A DNA stretch of 64,000 nucleotides from Nitrosopumilus piranensis. GTDB lineage: Archaea; Thermoproteota; Nitrososphaeria; Nitrososphaerales; Nitrosopumilaceae. The notes beneath the pieces were generated by a model that saw only the letters and a list, made by a program, of their open reading frames with translations, did not search any database and had not been told where the DNA came from. Both the position numbers and the translations under genes were made by a program. The DNA lies in contig NZ_CP010868.1 of the NCBI RefSeq assembly GCF_000875775.1, forward strand, positions 744,001-808,000, in the 5' to 3' direction. Each line of letters opens with the position of its first letter. Position 1 is the stretch's first letter. Shown in pieces: positions 27,743 through 37,405 of this stretch.

Positions 27743-27973
27743 ATGGAGAAATCCTACATGCTAATTAGTTGTGAAATCGGAGAGGAGCAATCACTATTAT
27801 CTCAACTAAAAGATATTCCCGAAGTCAAAGACTGTTTGGTAACTTTTGGTAGCTATGATGTGGTAGTTGAATTTGAAACTGAATCTCAGTCACAAATGAA
27901 TGATGTAATCACTTCTAAAATTAGGAAATTAAAAAATATTCGGAGTACTATCACACTTCGTGCAATGAGCTAA
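27743..27973 (+). CDS. Stand-alone Lrp/AsnC ligand-binding (RAM) domain protein
   Basis: 76 residues, only the alpha-beta RAM domain without an HTH. The typical pattern CLVTFGSYDVVVEFET is near the middle. It is about 40% identical by eye to the protein at 40348-40581 (VTFGSYDVV versus LTFGAYDVI). Such stand-alone domains can bind amino acids and form mixed oligomers with full Lrp regulators. Confidence 0.85.
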   Translation: MEKSYMLISCEIGEEQSLLSQLKDIPEVKDCLVTFGSYDVVVEFETESQSQMNDVITSKIRKLKNIRSTITLRAMS

Positions 27974-28179
27974 TCTCTCTTTATTATCCTAATAATTCCT
28001 CCTACTATTGCAACGACTACGCCAACAATTGCTGTTTGCATTCCATATGTTATCCAATCTGGATTTGAATACATGAATGACGATTGAGGTCCAACAATTG
28101 ATTGCCCTTGAAGATGAAAAATTATTCCTAGTATTGCTATGATTCCCCCAATTATTACTAAAATTATGCCTCCTCTCAT
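27970..28179 (-). CDS. Small two-span membrane protein
   Basis: 69 residues. Two hydrophobic segments (about 3-22 and 43-63; GGIILVIIGGIIAILGIIF, GMQTAIVGVVVAIVGGII) flank a short polar loop, ending in basic IKRD. It overlaps the RAM gene end by 4 bp. Function is unknown. Confidence 0.6.
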   Translation of the reverse strand: MRGGIILVIIGGIIAILGIIFHLQGQSIVGPQSSFMYSNPDWITYGMQTAIVGVVVAIVGGIIRIIKRD

Positions 28180-28195
28180 AACGTGATATCCTAAA

Positions 28196-28213
28196 TTACC
28201 CTAAAAAGGGTAA
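28196..28213. repeat. Inverted repeat in divergent intergenic region
   Basis: TTACCC and GGGTAA arms (6 bp each, perfect) flank a 6-nt TAAAAA spacer. It lies 16 bp upstream of the small membrane gene start at 28179 and about 70 bp before the gene at 28283, so it may be an operator for one or both. Confidence 0.4.
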
Positions 28214-28282
28214 AGAGAATTGATAATTTGACCAAATGATTTTTGGATTTGATCTTTAATGACTTTTTTTTGATTCAATCAA

Positions 28283-28969
28283 GTGTATAACTGGACAAAT
28301 TCTTATGAATCAAATGAGCACAAATATCTGGGTCTGATTCTATTTGGAGGCTCAGCATCTTTAGCAGTAATACTATTCTTAATCTTTCATCCTCAAATTG
28401 ATGAAATTAATCGACAATCTCCAATTATTATCAATATAATGTTCATCCCTGCAATGGCTGTTGGTTTTCTATATGGTGTAAAAATTACCGAGCGTGCAGT
28501 AAAGCCTTCTGAAATACGCAGTCCTCTAAAACGCTCAATTGTAAAAATTTTCTTGTTTTTCTTTGTAATTGGTGGAATGTTTAGTTCTGTAAACTTTGCA
28601 ATCAATGGAGGTAGCATAATGCCAGAGGTTTCAATTTTCGAAGATGGATTACTAACCTGGCTCAACAGCTTTATTATTGCAAATGGCGGTGCCACATTTC
28701 TAATTATAACCAGTATTGCATTAATGGCAGCAGCTACTAAAAGAATAGTTGGCATGAATTCTGGATTCTTAAATAGAATGGTAACTTCAGTTGGAACTTT
28801 TATTTTCTTTACGATGTTAGTTCTTAGCTTTACAAAATCAGATCCTACTTCGTCAGGTGTCTTTTTGTATACTTTTTATCAAGCAGGAATTGTTGGTGGT
28901 GCATTTTTTGCAATGAATAGACTAACAAAGAACCAAAACATGTTAGAAGACTTTTCAAACGGATTTTAG
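28283..28969 (+). CDS. Multi-span membrane protein
   Basis: 228 residues from GTG 28283, with a TATA-like CTTTAAT near 28254-28260. Six hydrophobic segments are visible. The last two blocks (FTMLVLSFTKSD, then FLYTFYQAGIVGGAFFAMNR) resemble the end of the protein at 45285 (TFEVLLYFLYQLGLTIGILGG), suggesting distant paralogues. Function is unknown. Confidence 0.65.
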   Translation: MYNWTNSYESNEHKYLGLILFGGSASLAVILFLIFHPQIDEINRQSPIIINIMFIPAMAVGFLYGVKITERAVKPSEIRSPLKRSIVKIFLFFFVIGGMFSSVNFAINGGSIMPEVSIFEDGLLTWLNSFIIANGGATFLIITSIALMAAATKRIVGMNSGFLNRMVTSVGTFIFFTMLVLSFTKSDPTSSGVFLYTFYQAGIVGGAFFAMNRLTKNQNMLEDFSNGF

Positions 28970-28972
28970 AAA

Positions 28973-29221
28973 TTATTCATCTAGATCTACATAAATTCCT
29001 GAGATTGGATTGTTAATTCTGTCCCAGTATTTTTCACAACCATTTGTCTTGAAATCATTTGCCTTGCATTCGTTAAAATGTGCTGTATTTGCTCTTTGCA
29101 TATTGTCTGCAATTAACACGTCGTCTGCCATAAAAAGTCCCATTATTCCAATTACTGCTAGTGAAGCTGCAACTGCAATCATGGCATATCCTACTTGTGC
29201 ATGATTGTGGGGATCTTTCAT
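28973..29221 (-). CDS. Small single-span membrane protein with Cys pair
   Basis: 82 residues. A polar start (MKDPHNHAQVGY) precedes a hydrophobic span (AMIAVAASLAVIGIMGLFM). An extracytoplasmic tail follows with C53 and C62 (ECKANDFKTNGCEKYW), which could form a disulphide. It is convergent with the preceding gene, three bases apart. Function is unknown. Confidence 0.65.
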   Translation of the reverse strand: MKDPHNHAQVGYAMIAVAASLAVIGIMGLFMADDVLIADNMQRANTAHFNECKANDFKTNGCEKYWDRINNPISGIYVDLDE

Positions 29222-29341
29222 TTACAAAAAATCAATTACCCTTGAATTTAATCTTTTCAAGTTCATATTTTGCGATCAATTTTATATCACTAGGTAATTT
29301 TTTTGGAAAAGCTGAAAAGATAGTTCAACAAAATATCCTCA

Positions 29342-29833
29342 TTGAGCATTCAAATTCTACAATATGAGTTCCTAGGCCCTATTCCACTTGATGAGTGGGG
29401 ACCCCCTATGGAAAAATTGGTGTTTCTAGTAATGTCTAGAGATAAGGATAGATTCAATATTCTCTATGTTGATGACTGTGAAAAGACTAGTGATAAATCA
29501 TTTTTTGTTCAGCACTCAGGATTTAAATGCTGGATTGAAAAATCTGGCTCTGAAAAATTACTTTATCTTGCAATATTGCCTTTGTTTGAGGCAAGTAGGG
29601 AGCACCGAGAAAACGTTCTAAATAAGATCAAAATGCATTATAACCCTCCTTGTAATGCTGGCGAAATTGTTGAACCAAAACCTGATTATGTTGTAAGGAA
29701 ATCAAAAGACTCTACTGAAAAATTTTCTTGCCCTTGTTGTGGCTCTGACATGAAGGCAGAACAATTCTTAGAAAAATCTACACTGTATAGGTGCAGCAGC
29801 TGTGGAATTAGTGACACCAAACTTAACTCTTGA
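29342..29833 (+). CDS. Zinc-ribbon C-terminal hypothetical protein
   Basis: 163 residues from TTG 29342. The first 115 residues form an alpha/beta domain of unknown family. The C-terminus has a zinc ribbon with CPCCG near residue 134 and CSSCG about 20 residues later. No signal or membrane span is seen. Its 3' end overlaps the convergent gene 29823-30056 by 11 bp. Confidence 0.65.
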   Translation: MSIQILQYEFLGPIPLDEWGPPMEKLVFLVMSRDKDRFNILYVDDCEKTSDKSFFVQHSGFKCWIEKSGSEKLLYLAILPLFEASREHRENVLNKIKMHYNPPCNAGEIVEPKPDYVVRKSKDSTEKFSCPCCGSDMKAEQFLEKSTLYRCSSCGISDTKLNS

Positions 29834-30056
29834 CTTTATTTTGAACATCAAACAATTGAAGTGTTAACAAATCAATTGCTTTTTTCAAGTGCCCAAACTC
29901 GTTAATTGAGTGAATTTGACCTTCAACTAGTGCTCTCATGATTTTGATCGAATTTTTTTGAAAGTCATCTGACGCAACAATTTCCATGGCATTAATTTTT
30001 GATAATAAATTGTCTAATTCTTTTATCATCTCGTCAGATGGTTTGTGTTTTTCCAT
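29823..30056 (-). CDS. Helical hypothetical protein
   Basis: 77 residues, entirely helical in appearance (KPSDEMIKELDNLLSKINAMEI, SINEFGHLKKAIDLLTLQLFDV), with heptad-like hydrophobic spacing. It is soluble, with no known domain. It sits next to two zinc-site genes on the same local cluster. Confidence 0.55.
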   Translation of the reverse strand: MEKHKPSDEMIKELDNLLSKINAMEIVASDDFQKNSIKIMRALVEGQIHSINEFGHLKKAIDLLTLQLFDVQNKVKS

Positions 30057-30088
30057 GAGTATTTGAAATTATTTTGATATATGAATCG

Positions 30089-30241
30089 TTACAATAACTC
30101 TTCATCAATTTCTTGTATTGGATCCAAATACTGCTGACAAGTACATGTGGGAATCTGACATTTTCCCATTTTAATTAATGAATTGCTTTGATCATTTGGA
30201 ATATGTGCCTCATCTGTATGGTGACATCTCTTACAATTCAT
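30089..30241 (-). CDS. Cys/His-rich small protein (50 aa)
   Basis: ATG 30241 to TAA 30089. It begins MNCKRCHHTDEAH and continues with GKCQIPTCTCQQY, giving C3, C6, H7, H8 and later C29, C34, C36: a probable zinc ribbon or a metal-loaded knuckle. It fills the gap between the helical protein gene and the dehydrogenase gene; the good ATG and codon use support it. Confidence 0.6.
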   Translation of the reverse strand: MNCKRCHHTDEAHIPNDQSNSLIKMGKCQIPTCTCQQYLDPIQEIDEELL

Positions 30242-30273
30242 ATCAACAACTCCCCGTTTTGATATTTAACTGT

Positions 30274-31308
30274 CTAAGGGATTAAAACTGCTCTAGCTTC
30301 AATTTTTGAATCTTTTAATTTTTTGAGAACTTCATTTGCCTTCTCTAAAGGAAATATTTCTGTAATAACTTCAATATTTTCTTCATCACATACCTTGATT
30401 ACTTCTTCCATGTCTGCAGTTGAACCAATCAACGTCCCCCTGATGGTTTTTTCTTCAAATGCCATGAATGCAGGATTTTTGCCCACTGTTGCAATAACAA
30501 TTAGTCCTCCTTTCTTTACTGACTTGATTGCAGTATCTGTAACCGCATCTGCAGGTGCAAAAACAATTGCTGCATCAAGCATTCCATGTTTCTCTTTTAA
30601 TTTTTCTAAAAATCCCTCTTGATTTTCAGAAAATGTCATGGCATCAATTGCGCCCAATCTTTTTGCAATATCAAGGTGGTTTTGTGTTCTTGAAACTGCT
30701 ATTACATCGCAATCTTTTATCTTTGCAAATTGCACTGCCATGTGCCCTACTCCCCCAATTCCAAAAATTCCAATTTTTTTATGAGATTCAGGCTCTGCAG
30801 CTTTTACTGCTTTGTATGCTGTGATTCCTGCACAAAATAATGGTGCCGCATATTCTGGTTTCATATTTTCAGGAACTTTTGTTGCAAAATCTTCGGTGAC
30901 TGTAATGTATTCAGTATACCCTCCTTTGAAGGATTCACCCGTAATTGTTGATGATTCGCAAAGATACTCTTTTCCTTCTTTACAATACTGACATTTTCTA
31001 CATGCTTCTAATAATGGGGTTATTCCTGCTCTGTCCCCCACTTTAAATTTTGTAACATTCTCTCCAATCTCTATTACTTTGCCTACAACTTCATGTCCTG
31101 GGACTGTTGGTAGTTGTGGGGGAATACCAATATCTTGCCAATCCCCTTCTATTCCATGAAGTTGTGAATGACAAACTCCACACGCTTCAATCTTTAATAA
31201 AATCTCATTTGGTCTTTGAATCTCATGTCTGTCAATTTGCGTTAATTTTAGAGGATTTTCCTCAATTACTCCGCACTTTTCAAGCACCATCGCCCGCATT
31301 GTATCCAT
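30274..31308 (-). CDS. Zinc-dependent alcohol dehydrogenase (MDR family)
   Basis: 344 residues. The catalytic zinc site includes C46 in ACGVCHSQLH and H72 in PGHEVVG. The structural zinc site is C103, C106, C109, C117 in ACRKCQYCKEGKEYLC. The Rossmann motif GIFGIGGVGHMAVQFA binds NAD(P). It likely oxidises or reduces alcohols/aldehydes; the exact substrate is unknown. Confidence 0.9.
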   Translation of the reverse strand: MDTMRAMVLEKCGVIEENPLKLTQIDRHEIQRPNEILLKIEACGVCHSQLHGIEGDWQDIGIPPQLPTVPGHEVVGKVIEIGENVTKFKVGDRAGITPLLEACRKCQYCKEGKEYLCESSTITGESFKGGYTEYITVTEDFATKVPENMKPEYAAPLFCAGITAYKAVKAAEPESHKKIGIFGIGGVGHMAVQFAKIKDCDVIAVSRTQNHLDIAKRLGAIDAMTFSENQEGFLEKLKEKHGMLDAAIVFAPADAVTDTAIKSVKKGGLIVIATVGKNPAFMAFEEKTIRGTLIGSTADMEEVIKVCDEENIEVITEIFPLEKANEVLKKLKDSKIEARAVLIP

Positions 31309-31386
31309 AGAATTCTGATTTTTTTAAAGAATTTTAAGATTAGCTCTATTCATTAGAAAAATAAAGGACATTAGTTATCTATTTTT

Positions 31387-31620
31387 ATGCCTAAAATCAG
31401 TGATGAGGATAGGGAAAGAGTAGAATTACTTCGTCTTGTGTCAAGTTCAAAAAATGAATTCAAAGAACTTACTCTTGAACAACTTAAACGATTACAAGAA
31501 TTAGTTGAAAAGAAAGATTACAGCCATGATAAAAAAGCCCATAAATCCAAAGTAAAACTATTGGGAAAAATTAATGTCAGAATTTATGAATTAACAGAAG
31601 GAAGAGGAATTTGGGGTTGA
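31387..31620 (+). CDS. Small charged hypothetical protein
   Basis: 77 residues, Lys/Glu-rich and helical (ELTLEQLKRLQELVEKK). No signal peptide or domain is recognised. It precedes the DUF255 gene by 38 bp in the same direction. Confidence 0.6.
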   Translation: MPKISDEDRERVELLRLVSSSKNEFKELTLEQLKRLQELVEKKDYSHDKKAHKSKVKLLGKINVRIYELTEGRGIWG

Positions 31621-31658
31621 CCAATTAACTACAAATATCAAAACAAATCTGAAAAACC

Positions 31659-33686
31659 GTGGTAGAAAATAATTTAATTCATGAAACCAGTCCTTATCTT
31701 CTTCAACATGCCCGTAATCCTGTTGATTGGTATGGTTGGAATGATGATGCATTAAAAAAAGCCAAAGATGAGAACAAACCCATCTTTCTTAGTATTGGTT
31801 ATAGCTCTTGTCATTGGTGCCACGTTATGGCTCATGAATCATTTGAAAATGAAGAAGTTGCACAATTTATGAATGAGAATTTTGTAAACATAAAGGTAGA
31901 TAGAGAAGAACGTCCGGACATTGATGATATTTATCAAAAAGTTTGTCAGATTGCAACTGGTCAGGGAGGATGGCCTTTGAGTATTTTTCTAACTCCTGAT
32001 CAAAAGCCATTTTATGTTGGGACATATTTTCCTGTATTGGATTCATATGGTCGTCCTGGATTTGGAAGCATTTGCAGACAACTTGCACAAGCTTGGAAAG
32101 AAAAACCAAAAGATATTGAAAAATCCGCTGACAATTTTCTTGATGCACTAAATAAAACTGAAAAAGTTTCACTCCCTTCAAAATTAGAGAGAACCACTCT
32201 TGATGAGGCCGCAATGAATCTATTCCAATTAGGAGATTCTACATATGGGGGATTTGGGTCTGCACCAAAATTTCCAAACGCTGCAAATGTTTCATTCTTG
32301 TTTCGTTATGCAAAACTGTCTGGGCTATCCAAATTTACAGAATTTGGGCTCAAAACTCTCAAAAAAATGGCAAATGGAGGAATATTTGATCAAATTGGGG
32401 GTGGTTTTCATAGGTATGCTACTGATACAAAATGGCTTGTACCTCATTTTGAAAAGATGCTTTATGACAATGCCTTAATTCCTGTAAATTATGCCGAAGC
32501 ATATCAAATCACAAAGGATCCATTTTATCTAGATGTTTTGAAAAAAACTTTGGATTTTGTATTGCGTGAAATGACTTCTCCTGAAGGTGGATTTTATTCT
32601 GCATATGATGCAGACTCTGAAGGCGTAGAAGGAAAATTCTATGTATGGAAGAAAAGTGAAATTAAAGAAATTCTTGGTGATGATGCAGATATTTTTTGCC
32701 TTTATTATGATGTCACTGACGGTGGAAACTGGGAAGGGAATAGTATTTTGTGTAATAACTTGAACATTTCTACGGTTGCTTTTAATTTTGGAACTACCGA
32801 AGAAAAGGTTAGGGAAATTCTTCAATCGTGTTCTAAAAAATTACTTGATGTACGTTCCAAGCGAACTGCCCCTGGTTTAGATGACAAAATCCTTGTTTCG
32901 TGGAACTCTTTAATGATTACCGCATTTGCAAAAGGATATCGTGTAACAAACGATTCTAGATACCTTGATGCTGCAAAAACTTGTATTTCATTTATTGAAA
33001 ATAACATGTTTTCAGGAGACAAGTTACTAAGAACATACAAAAACAAAACTGCAAAAATTGATGGTTACCTAGAAGATTATTCTTATTTTGTTAATTGTCT
33101 TTTGGATGTATTTGAAATTGATCCTGACCCAAAATATCTGAAACTTTCTATCAAATTAGGCCATCATTTAGTGAATCACTTTTGGGATCCCGAAAACAAT
33201 AGCTTCTTTATGACATCTGATAACCATGAAAAACTAATCATTCGACCAAAGAGTAATTATGACTTGTCTTTGCCCTCTGGAAATTCTGTTTCTGCATTTA
33301 TTATGTTGCGATTATACCATCTGTCTCAAGAACAAAAATTCTTAGAAATTACTACAAAGATTTTGGAATCTCAGGCACAAATGGCTGCTGAAAACCCATT
33401 TGGATTTGGATATTTACTAAACACACTTTCTATTTATTTAGAAAAACCAGTTGAAATCACAATTATTAACACTGAAAATTCTCAATTGTACCAATCAATT
33501 CTTTTAGAATATTTACCAAATTCTATTATTGTTGCAATACCAAATTCTAACCAATTATCTGCACTATCTCAATATCCTTTCTTTGCTGGAAAATCTTTTG
33601 AGGATGAAACTTCTGTATTTGTTTGCAAAAACTTTACTTGTTCATTACCACTGCACACAATTGATGAGATAAATTCACATCTTTAG
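31659..33686 (+). CDS. DUF255 thioredoxin-domain protein (YyaL/SSP411-like)
   Basis: 675 residues from GTG 31659. The N-terminal thioredoxin-like domain (about 1-165) has C51-H-W-C54 in [16 protein letters not shown] and [11 protein letters not shown]. The remainder is an (alpha/alpha)6 barrel related to N-acylglucosamine 2-epimerases ([32 protein letters not shown]). The family is widespread and its biochemical role is not settled. There is no signal peptide. Confidence 0.92.
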   Translation: MVENNLIHETSPYLLQHARNPVDWYGWNDDALKKAKDENKPIFLSIGYSSCHWCHVMAHESFENEEVAQFMNENFVNIKVDREERPDIDDIYQKVCQIATGQGGWPLSIFLTPDQKPFYVGTYFPVLDSYGRPGFGSICRQLAQAWKEKPKDIEKSADNFLDALNKTEKVSLPSKLERTTLDEAAMNLFQLGDSTYGGFGSAPKFPNAANVSFLFRYAKLSGLSKFTEFGLKTLKKMANGGIFDQIGGGFHRYATDTKWLVPHFEKMLYDNALIPVNYAEAYQITKDPFYLDVLKKTLDFVLREMTSPEGGFYSAYDADSEGVEGKFYVWKKSEIKEILGDDADIFCLYYDVTDGGNWEGNSILCNNLNISTVAFNFGTTEEKVREILQSCSKKLLDVRSKRTAPGLDDKILVSWNSLMITAFAKGYRVTNDSRYLDAAKTCISFIENNMFSGDKLLRTYKNKTAKIDGYLEDYSYFVNCLLDVFEIDPDPKYLKLSIKLGHHLVNHFWDPENNSFFMTSDNHEKLIIRPKSNYDLSLPSGNSVSAFIMLRLYHLSQEQKFLEITTKILESQAQMAAENPFGFGYLLNTLSIYLEKPVEITIINTENSQLYQSILLEYLPNSIIVAIPNSNQLSALSQYPFFAGKSFEDETSVFVCKNFTCSLPLHTIDEINSHL

Positions 33687-34006
33687 ATTTTTTTCAAATT
33701 CACTTCAATTGTATTTCCGACTTGAGGTCTTCCCATTCCTTCATATCTTGATTTTGGCATTGCAATTGTGATTTGGGTCTGTTGATATGATTTGATATTC
33801 ACAGTTGGTTGTGCTTGTAATATTGCTTCTAACAATGGCATTACTTGCTCTTTTGTTTCTGAATCAAGCTTTTTTGAAACATTTTCAATGATCATTTGTT
33901 TTTGTGATATTGGTTCAGTTGAAACATTCTCAATTAATGTTAACTGTACTACTTGACCATTATCTACTATCTGTGTGATTCTAAATTCATTTGTTGCTGA
34001 CAACAC
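33683..34006 (-). CDS. Hypothetical protein
   Basis: 107 residues, soluble, with alternating beta and helical segments ([63 protein letters not shown]). It overlaps the DUF255 end by 4 bp in convergent orientation. Thaumarchaeal-specific appearance; function unknown. Confidence 0.6.
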   Translation of the reverse strand: MLSATNEFRITQIVDNGQVVQLTLIENVSTEPISQKQMIIENVSKKLDSETKEQVMPLLEAILQAQPTVNIKSYQQTQITIAMPKSRYEGMGRPQVGNTIEVNLKKI

Positions 34007-34034
34007 ATTGCTAGATTTTCTTTGTGATTTATCT

Positions 34035-34127
34035 TTAACGAATTGAAAAATATAGTGCTACAACTGCCGTAATTACTGCCGAAGCTGTGCCTATCCAAAA
34101 AATTAACTTACTCCCATCTACTTTCAT
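34035..34127 (-). CDS. Single-span membrane microprotein (30 aa)
   Basis: ATG 34127 to TAA 34035. The sequence is a short charged start (MKVDGSK) followed by one membrane helix (LIFWIGTASAVITAVVALYF) and a basic end (SIR). It lies between two same-strand genes, 28 bp upstream of the 33683-34006 gene. It resembles small membrane subunits or stress microproteins. Confidence 0.45.
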   Translation of the reverse strand: MKVDGSKLIFWIGTASAVITAVVALYFSIR

Positions 34128-34190
34128 ATTTCTGCAATTAGTACTCAGAATTAAATTGTATTGTTTTTTTAAAATATTTTTTTATAATCC

Positions 34191-34514
34191 TTAATCTTCA
34201 TCTTTTAATGACTCTTCTTCACTAGTTTCTGCTTTTTTGGGCTCAATTATTGCCTTTTTTATTAATGCAGCTCGATTTTTCATAATCTCGTTAAATTCCC
34301 TCATGTCTTCCAAACTTGGTGTCTGTTGTTGGTTTTGATATGCTTGTAGAAATCCCGAGTATACGCACCCTGTGATGATTCCAAAAGATGTATCTGGTAT
34401 AGATTCTACTTCGGGAACAAAATTTTCTGCAATCTGTGTATATGCTTCTGATTCACTAATGTAGTAATCAATTAGGCTGTCAATGAAATCTCTGTTCTCT
34501 TTTGAGATTGCCAT
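34191..34514 (-). CDS. Hypothetical helical protein
   Basis: 107 residues. Mostly helical with a conserved-looking core (DFIDSLIDYYISESEAYTQIAENFVPEVESIPDTSFG) and an acidic Lys/Glu tail. It is divergent from the gene at 34586 with 71 bp between. No known domain. Confidence 0.6.
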   Translation of the reverse strand: MAISKENRDFIDSLIDYYISESEAYTQIAENFVPEVESIPDTSFGIITGCVYSGFLQAYQNQQQTPSLEDMREFNEIMKNRAALIKKAIIEPKKAETSEEESLKDED

Positions 34515-34585
34515 GCTATTCTTTATCTCCTGTTTATTTAACTGTCGTTGGTTAATCGTTTATTTATTCATGGATTAATTTTTAG

Positions 34586-35044
34586 ATGTTGTGGAATCTA
34601 GAACTAGATGAAGAATATTTTCGCATATACGATTCTAAAAAATTGATTGCTGGATATTTCGATCCTGACTATGGTGATATTTTTCCAAAAGAAAATTCTG
34701 AACAAATAATTTCAACAATGCTAAAAAACCATGACAAGATTTGCAGAGGCATGATGATGGTTCCTTTTGTAAAATTTGGATTGTTTGATAGAGATTTAGA
34801 TACTAGTCTTTCAAATGTTCAAGAAAATGTCGATAGAGTGAATCAGCATTTACAAAAATGGAATGCTACTTTATCTGAACTAAACTGTAAATTTCATTCC
34901 GTCAGAATATCTCATACTGATCAAGATATGCTTACTATAACTTTTCCAATTTTGTTCTCACAACCAACTCCTCTCAAAAAAGAGGAATTAATCAAAGAAC
35001 TCTTCCCTACTTTAGATTTGTTGCAGAAAAAAGGTTTGTTATAA
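34586..35044 (+). CDS. Hypothetical protein
   Basis: 152 residues, soluble, alpha/beta. The first 50 residues contain acidic and aromatic patches (ELDEEYFRIYDSKK, GYFDPDYGDIFPKE). No motif is recognised. Its last 38 bp overlap the 3' end of the PEFG-CTERM gene on the other strand. Confidence 0.6.
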   Translation: MLWNLELDEEYFRIYDSKKLIAGYFDPDYGDIFPKENSEQIISTMLKNHDKICRGMMMVPFVKFGLFDRDLDTSLSNVQENVDRVNQHLQKWNATLSELNCKFHSVRISHTDQDMLTITFPILFSQPTPLKKEELIKELFPTLDLLQKKGLL

Positions 35045-35765
35045 TTCTGCCTGAATATCTGGTAATTCCAATATATGCTGATAATGTAAGAATTAACAAA
35101 ATAACTGTACCTATAGGAAACTCTGGCACTGCTGCATATTCTTCAGATTCTGCAATCAATGTATAATCATTGATTCCGTTAGTTTGAATTTTGTCTGGAA
35201 CTGATAATAAAAAGAATGCACTATCTTCTGCTCGTAGATAATCTGGTTCGGGATTAACTTTTGATACTGCAACAACATTTCCCTGTTTGTCATAAAGTGT
35301 TGCAATCACAGAAATTGTGTTTGCTGTAATCTCTCCATTATTTGCAACAATTCCAGTAATCATGATATTATTATGATTGTCCCTTGTTAGCTTTGATTCA
35401 GTAATGTCGATGACCTGACTTTTTGGATGGCTAATCTCATAGTCTAATTCCAAAGAATAGGACTTCGTATTTTTTGCTTCATTGTTTGTTAAAATCAGAT
35501 CAAATGGCCCTTTCATTCCTGGCATTACCGTATTTACCAACGACTTTGTCTCCTTTTTTTGAATTATCTTCTGGTTTTCATCAAACAAAGAAATTTGTAC
35601 GTTAATTTGATTTAGAGGCACTTCTAAATTATTTACAATTTCTCCTACTATGTGAAATGAACCATCATCTCCAATGTATTGCTGGTCATTTTGTATGTAG
35701 ACATCTGCAAACGCTAGTGGTATTATACTTGCAAAAATAATCCCAGTCATGAGAATTTTTTCCAT
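35007..35765 (-). CDS. Secreted PEFG-CTERM protein with FxLYD-like repeats
   Basis: 252 residues. Signal peptide about 1-20 (ILMTGIIFASIIPLAFA). Two similar beta domains follow (IVGEIVNNLEVPLNQINVQISL and ITGIVANNGEITANTISVIATL). The C-terminus carries VPEFPIGTVILLILTLSAY, a PEF/PEFG-CTERM sorting signal with a membrane helix, then a basic end. Such proteins are processed by archaeosortases and anchored at the cell surface. No sortase gene is in this window. Confidence 0.8.
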   Translation of the reverse strand: MEKILMTGIIFASIIPLAFADVYIQNDQQYIGDDGSFHIVGEIVNNLEVPLNQINVQISLFDENQKIIQKKETKSLVNTVMPGMKGPFDLILTNNEAKNTKSYSLELDYEISHPKSQVIDITESKLTRDNHNNIMITGIVANNGEITANTISVIATLYDKQGNVVAVSKVNPEPDYLRAEDSAFFLLSVPDKIQTNGINDYTLIAESEEYAAVPEFPIGTVILLILTLSAYIGITRYSGRIITNLFSATNLK

Positions 35766-35817
35766 AACTATTCTTTGTATAGTTCTTTAAAGTAGTTTTT
35801 GTGATTTTGATTTTTAT

Positions 35818-36507
35818 CTAAGGAAGGTGGTCTATTTTCCACTTTTTAGCCTCGTTTATGCAGTTAAACCACTCTACTTCTGTTTCATCTGAATCAAATT
35901 CTCCTAAATCATTTTTGAATTCTTCATCACATTTACTTGCCATATTTTCTGCTACTTGGATGACCTTTTGTGTCAATCCACTTTGAGGGGCTTCAAACTT
36001 TGCATCTTCATCATAATTTTTGATACCTGTTTTTGCTGAATAAAATTCCACTAAACCTTGTAATTCATATTCAACTGACTCTTGGAACTGTGTATCTGAT
36101 CTTACTTTAGCTGATTCATCCCCTGTTTCTATCCATTTGATATATTCTGAATCACTTGATAGTTGTGTTTCTGATGAAATCTTTAGTAATTCTACTGAAC
36201 TCTCAAACAATTCTGGAGGTGAAAGTTCATCGTATTTTGAAATTATTTCCTTGAATTCTTTCAAGTGTTTATCATAAAACTCTAGCAACTCTTCTTTTGT
36301 TATGTCTCCTTCTTCCCATTTTGTTTTTTCAGAATAAAATTTAATTTGTAAATCTTTTACATCTTGTTGAATTTGTTCTAATTCTATTCCAAATTGTAAT
36401 CCTTTTTGTTTATTCTGCTCAACTGAATAATTGTATCCTGCTATTGCACCAATAATGCTAATTGCAATTATGCCAATTATGATATTTTGAATTTTCTTTT
36501 TTTTCAA
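35818..36507 (-). CDS. Membrane-anchored hypothetical protein
   Basis: 229 residues. A basic start (MKKKKIQN) and one membrane span (IIIGIIAISIIGAIAGYNY) precede a long, acidic, helical extracytoplasmic region with a C-terminal Cys pair (SKCDEEFK, WFNCINEAKK). Its start overlaps the stop of the upstream gene by 4 bp, so the two are cotranslated. Function unknown. Confidence 0.65.
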   Translation of the reverse strand: MKKKKIQNIIIGIIAISIIGAIAGYNYSVEQNKQKGLQFGIELEQIQQDVKDLQIKFYSEKTKWEEGDITKEELLEFYDKHLKEFKEIISKYDELSPPELFESSVELLKISSETQLSSDSEYIKWIETGDESAKVRSDTQFQESVEYELQGLVEFYSAKTGIKNYDEDAKFEAPQSGLTQKVIQVAENMASKCDEEFKNDLGEFDSDETEVEWFNCINEAKKWKIDHLP

Positions 36508-36827
36508 AGATAGTCTACATAATTTCCATTTTCGTCTAATTTTAACTCAATCGTAAATTCTGTGCCACTGATAAAAGAGTCATTACGAGTTGATCTTACC
36601 CGTCCTATCACTAATTCGTAAGGCCAAATCTCTACTACAATTGAGCCTATTTTTGCAGTTGGCGTCTCTGTTATTTCCATATCTTCTCGTTTTACTCCAT
36701 GTCTTTCTAGCATGTGGATGGCATGGTCTAAAAGTGGTTTAGGATTATTGTAATTTAGAACCCATACTGGTGCCTTGTAATCAATTTTCTGCAATTTTAA
36801 ACAATCCTGAATTATCTCATATAACAA
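36504..36827 (-). CDS. Hypothetical protein
   Basis: 107 residues, soluble alpha/beta. The sequence contains VWVLNYNNPKPLLDHAIHMLERHGV and two strands around IGSIVVEIWPYELVIGRVRS. It is first in a two-gene unit with the membrane-anchored protein. Not a recognised family. Confidence 0.6.
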   Translation of the reverse strand: MLYEIIQDCLKLQKIDYKAPVWVLNYNNPKPLLDHAIHMLERHGVKREDMEITETPTAKIGSIVVEIWPYELVIGRVRSTRNDSFISGTEFTIELKLDENGNYVDYL

Positions 36828-36993
36828 TTAATCGCCCATAGGTTTTTGATGAATTCTTTGCACAACCTAATCAAAATAAATCTTAGATTGATAAAAATAT
36901 TTTCAAATTTCCCACAACAAAATAAACTATCAAAAAGTCTTGGAAATTTTGATAAAAACTAAATTTTATTTATTTAAAACACATAAAATCATC

Positions 36994-37365
36994 ATGTTTA
37001 AAATTCGAGATTTACAATCAAAAAAATACATCTTGCTTGAAACATACAGAAAAAATGCTCAACCTGTAAGAACTCCTGTTTGGTTTGTTATTCAAAATGA
37101 CTTGGTTTATGTGATAACCCGAGAAGATACAGGAAAGGTAAAACGCATTAGGCAAAACCCAAAGGTCAAACTTACCCTGTGTACCTTTAAAGGCAATCCC
37201 ATTGGAGAGTGGATTTCAGGGGATGCAACTAAAGTAACTGGTGAAGAGGCACAGGTTGCCATTAATCTTAGAAAGAAAAAATATGGATTTATGGCTATAA
37301 TTGCAGGTTTTGTAAGCCGAGGAAAAGGAGATTTGGTTGTTTTTTCTATAAAATTAGATTTATGA
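36994..37365 (+). CDS. PPOX-class flavin/F420-dependent oxidoreductase
   Basis: About 123 residues from ATG 36994, since TATTTAAAAC lies upstream and the extra N-terminus from 36940 has no family match. Split-barrel motifs are seen (RTPVWFVIQNDLVYVITREDTGKVKRIRQNPKVKLTL, then GEWISGDATKV). Relatives use F420 or FMN. It lies 40 bp upstream of the UbiE-like gene on the same strand, so a redox step in the same pathway is possible. Confidence 0.8.
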   Translation: MFKIRDLQSKKYILLETYRKNAQPVRTPVWFVIQNDLVYVITREDTGKVKRIRQNPKVKLTLCTFKGNPIGEWISGDATKVTGEEAQVAINLRKKKYGFMAIIAGFVSRGKGDLVVFSIKLDL

Positions 37366-37405
37366 TTTTTTGAAACCTTCTTAAGATAAAAAACAAAAAC
37401 TGTCT

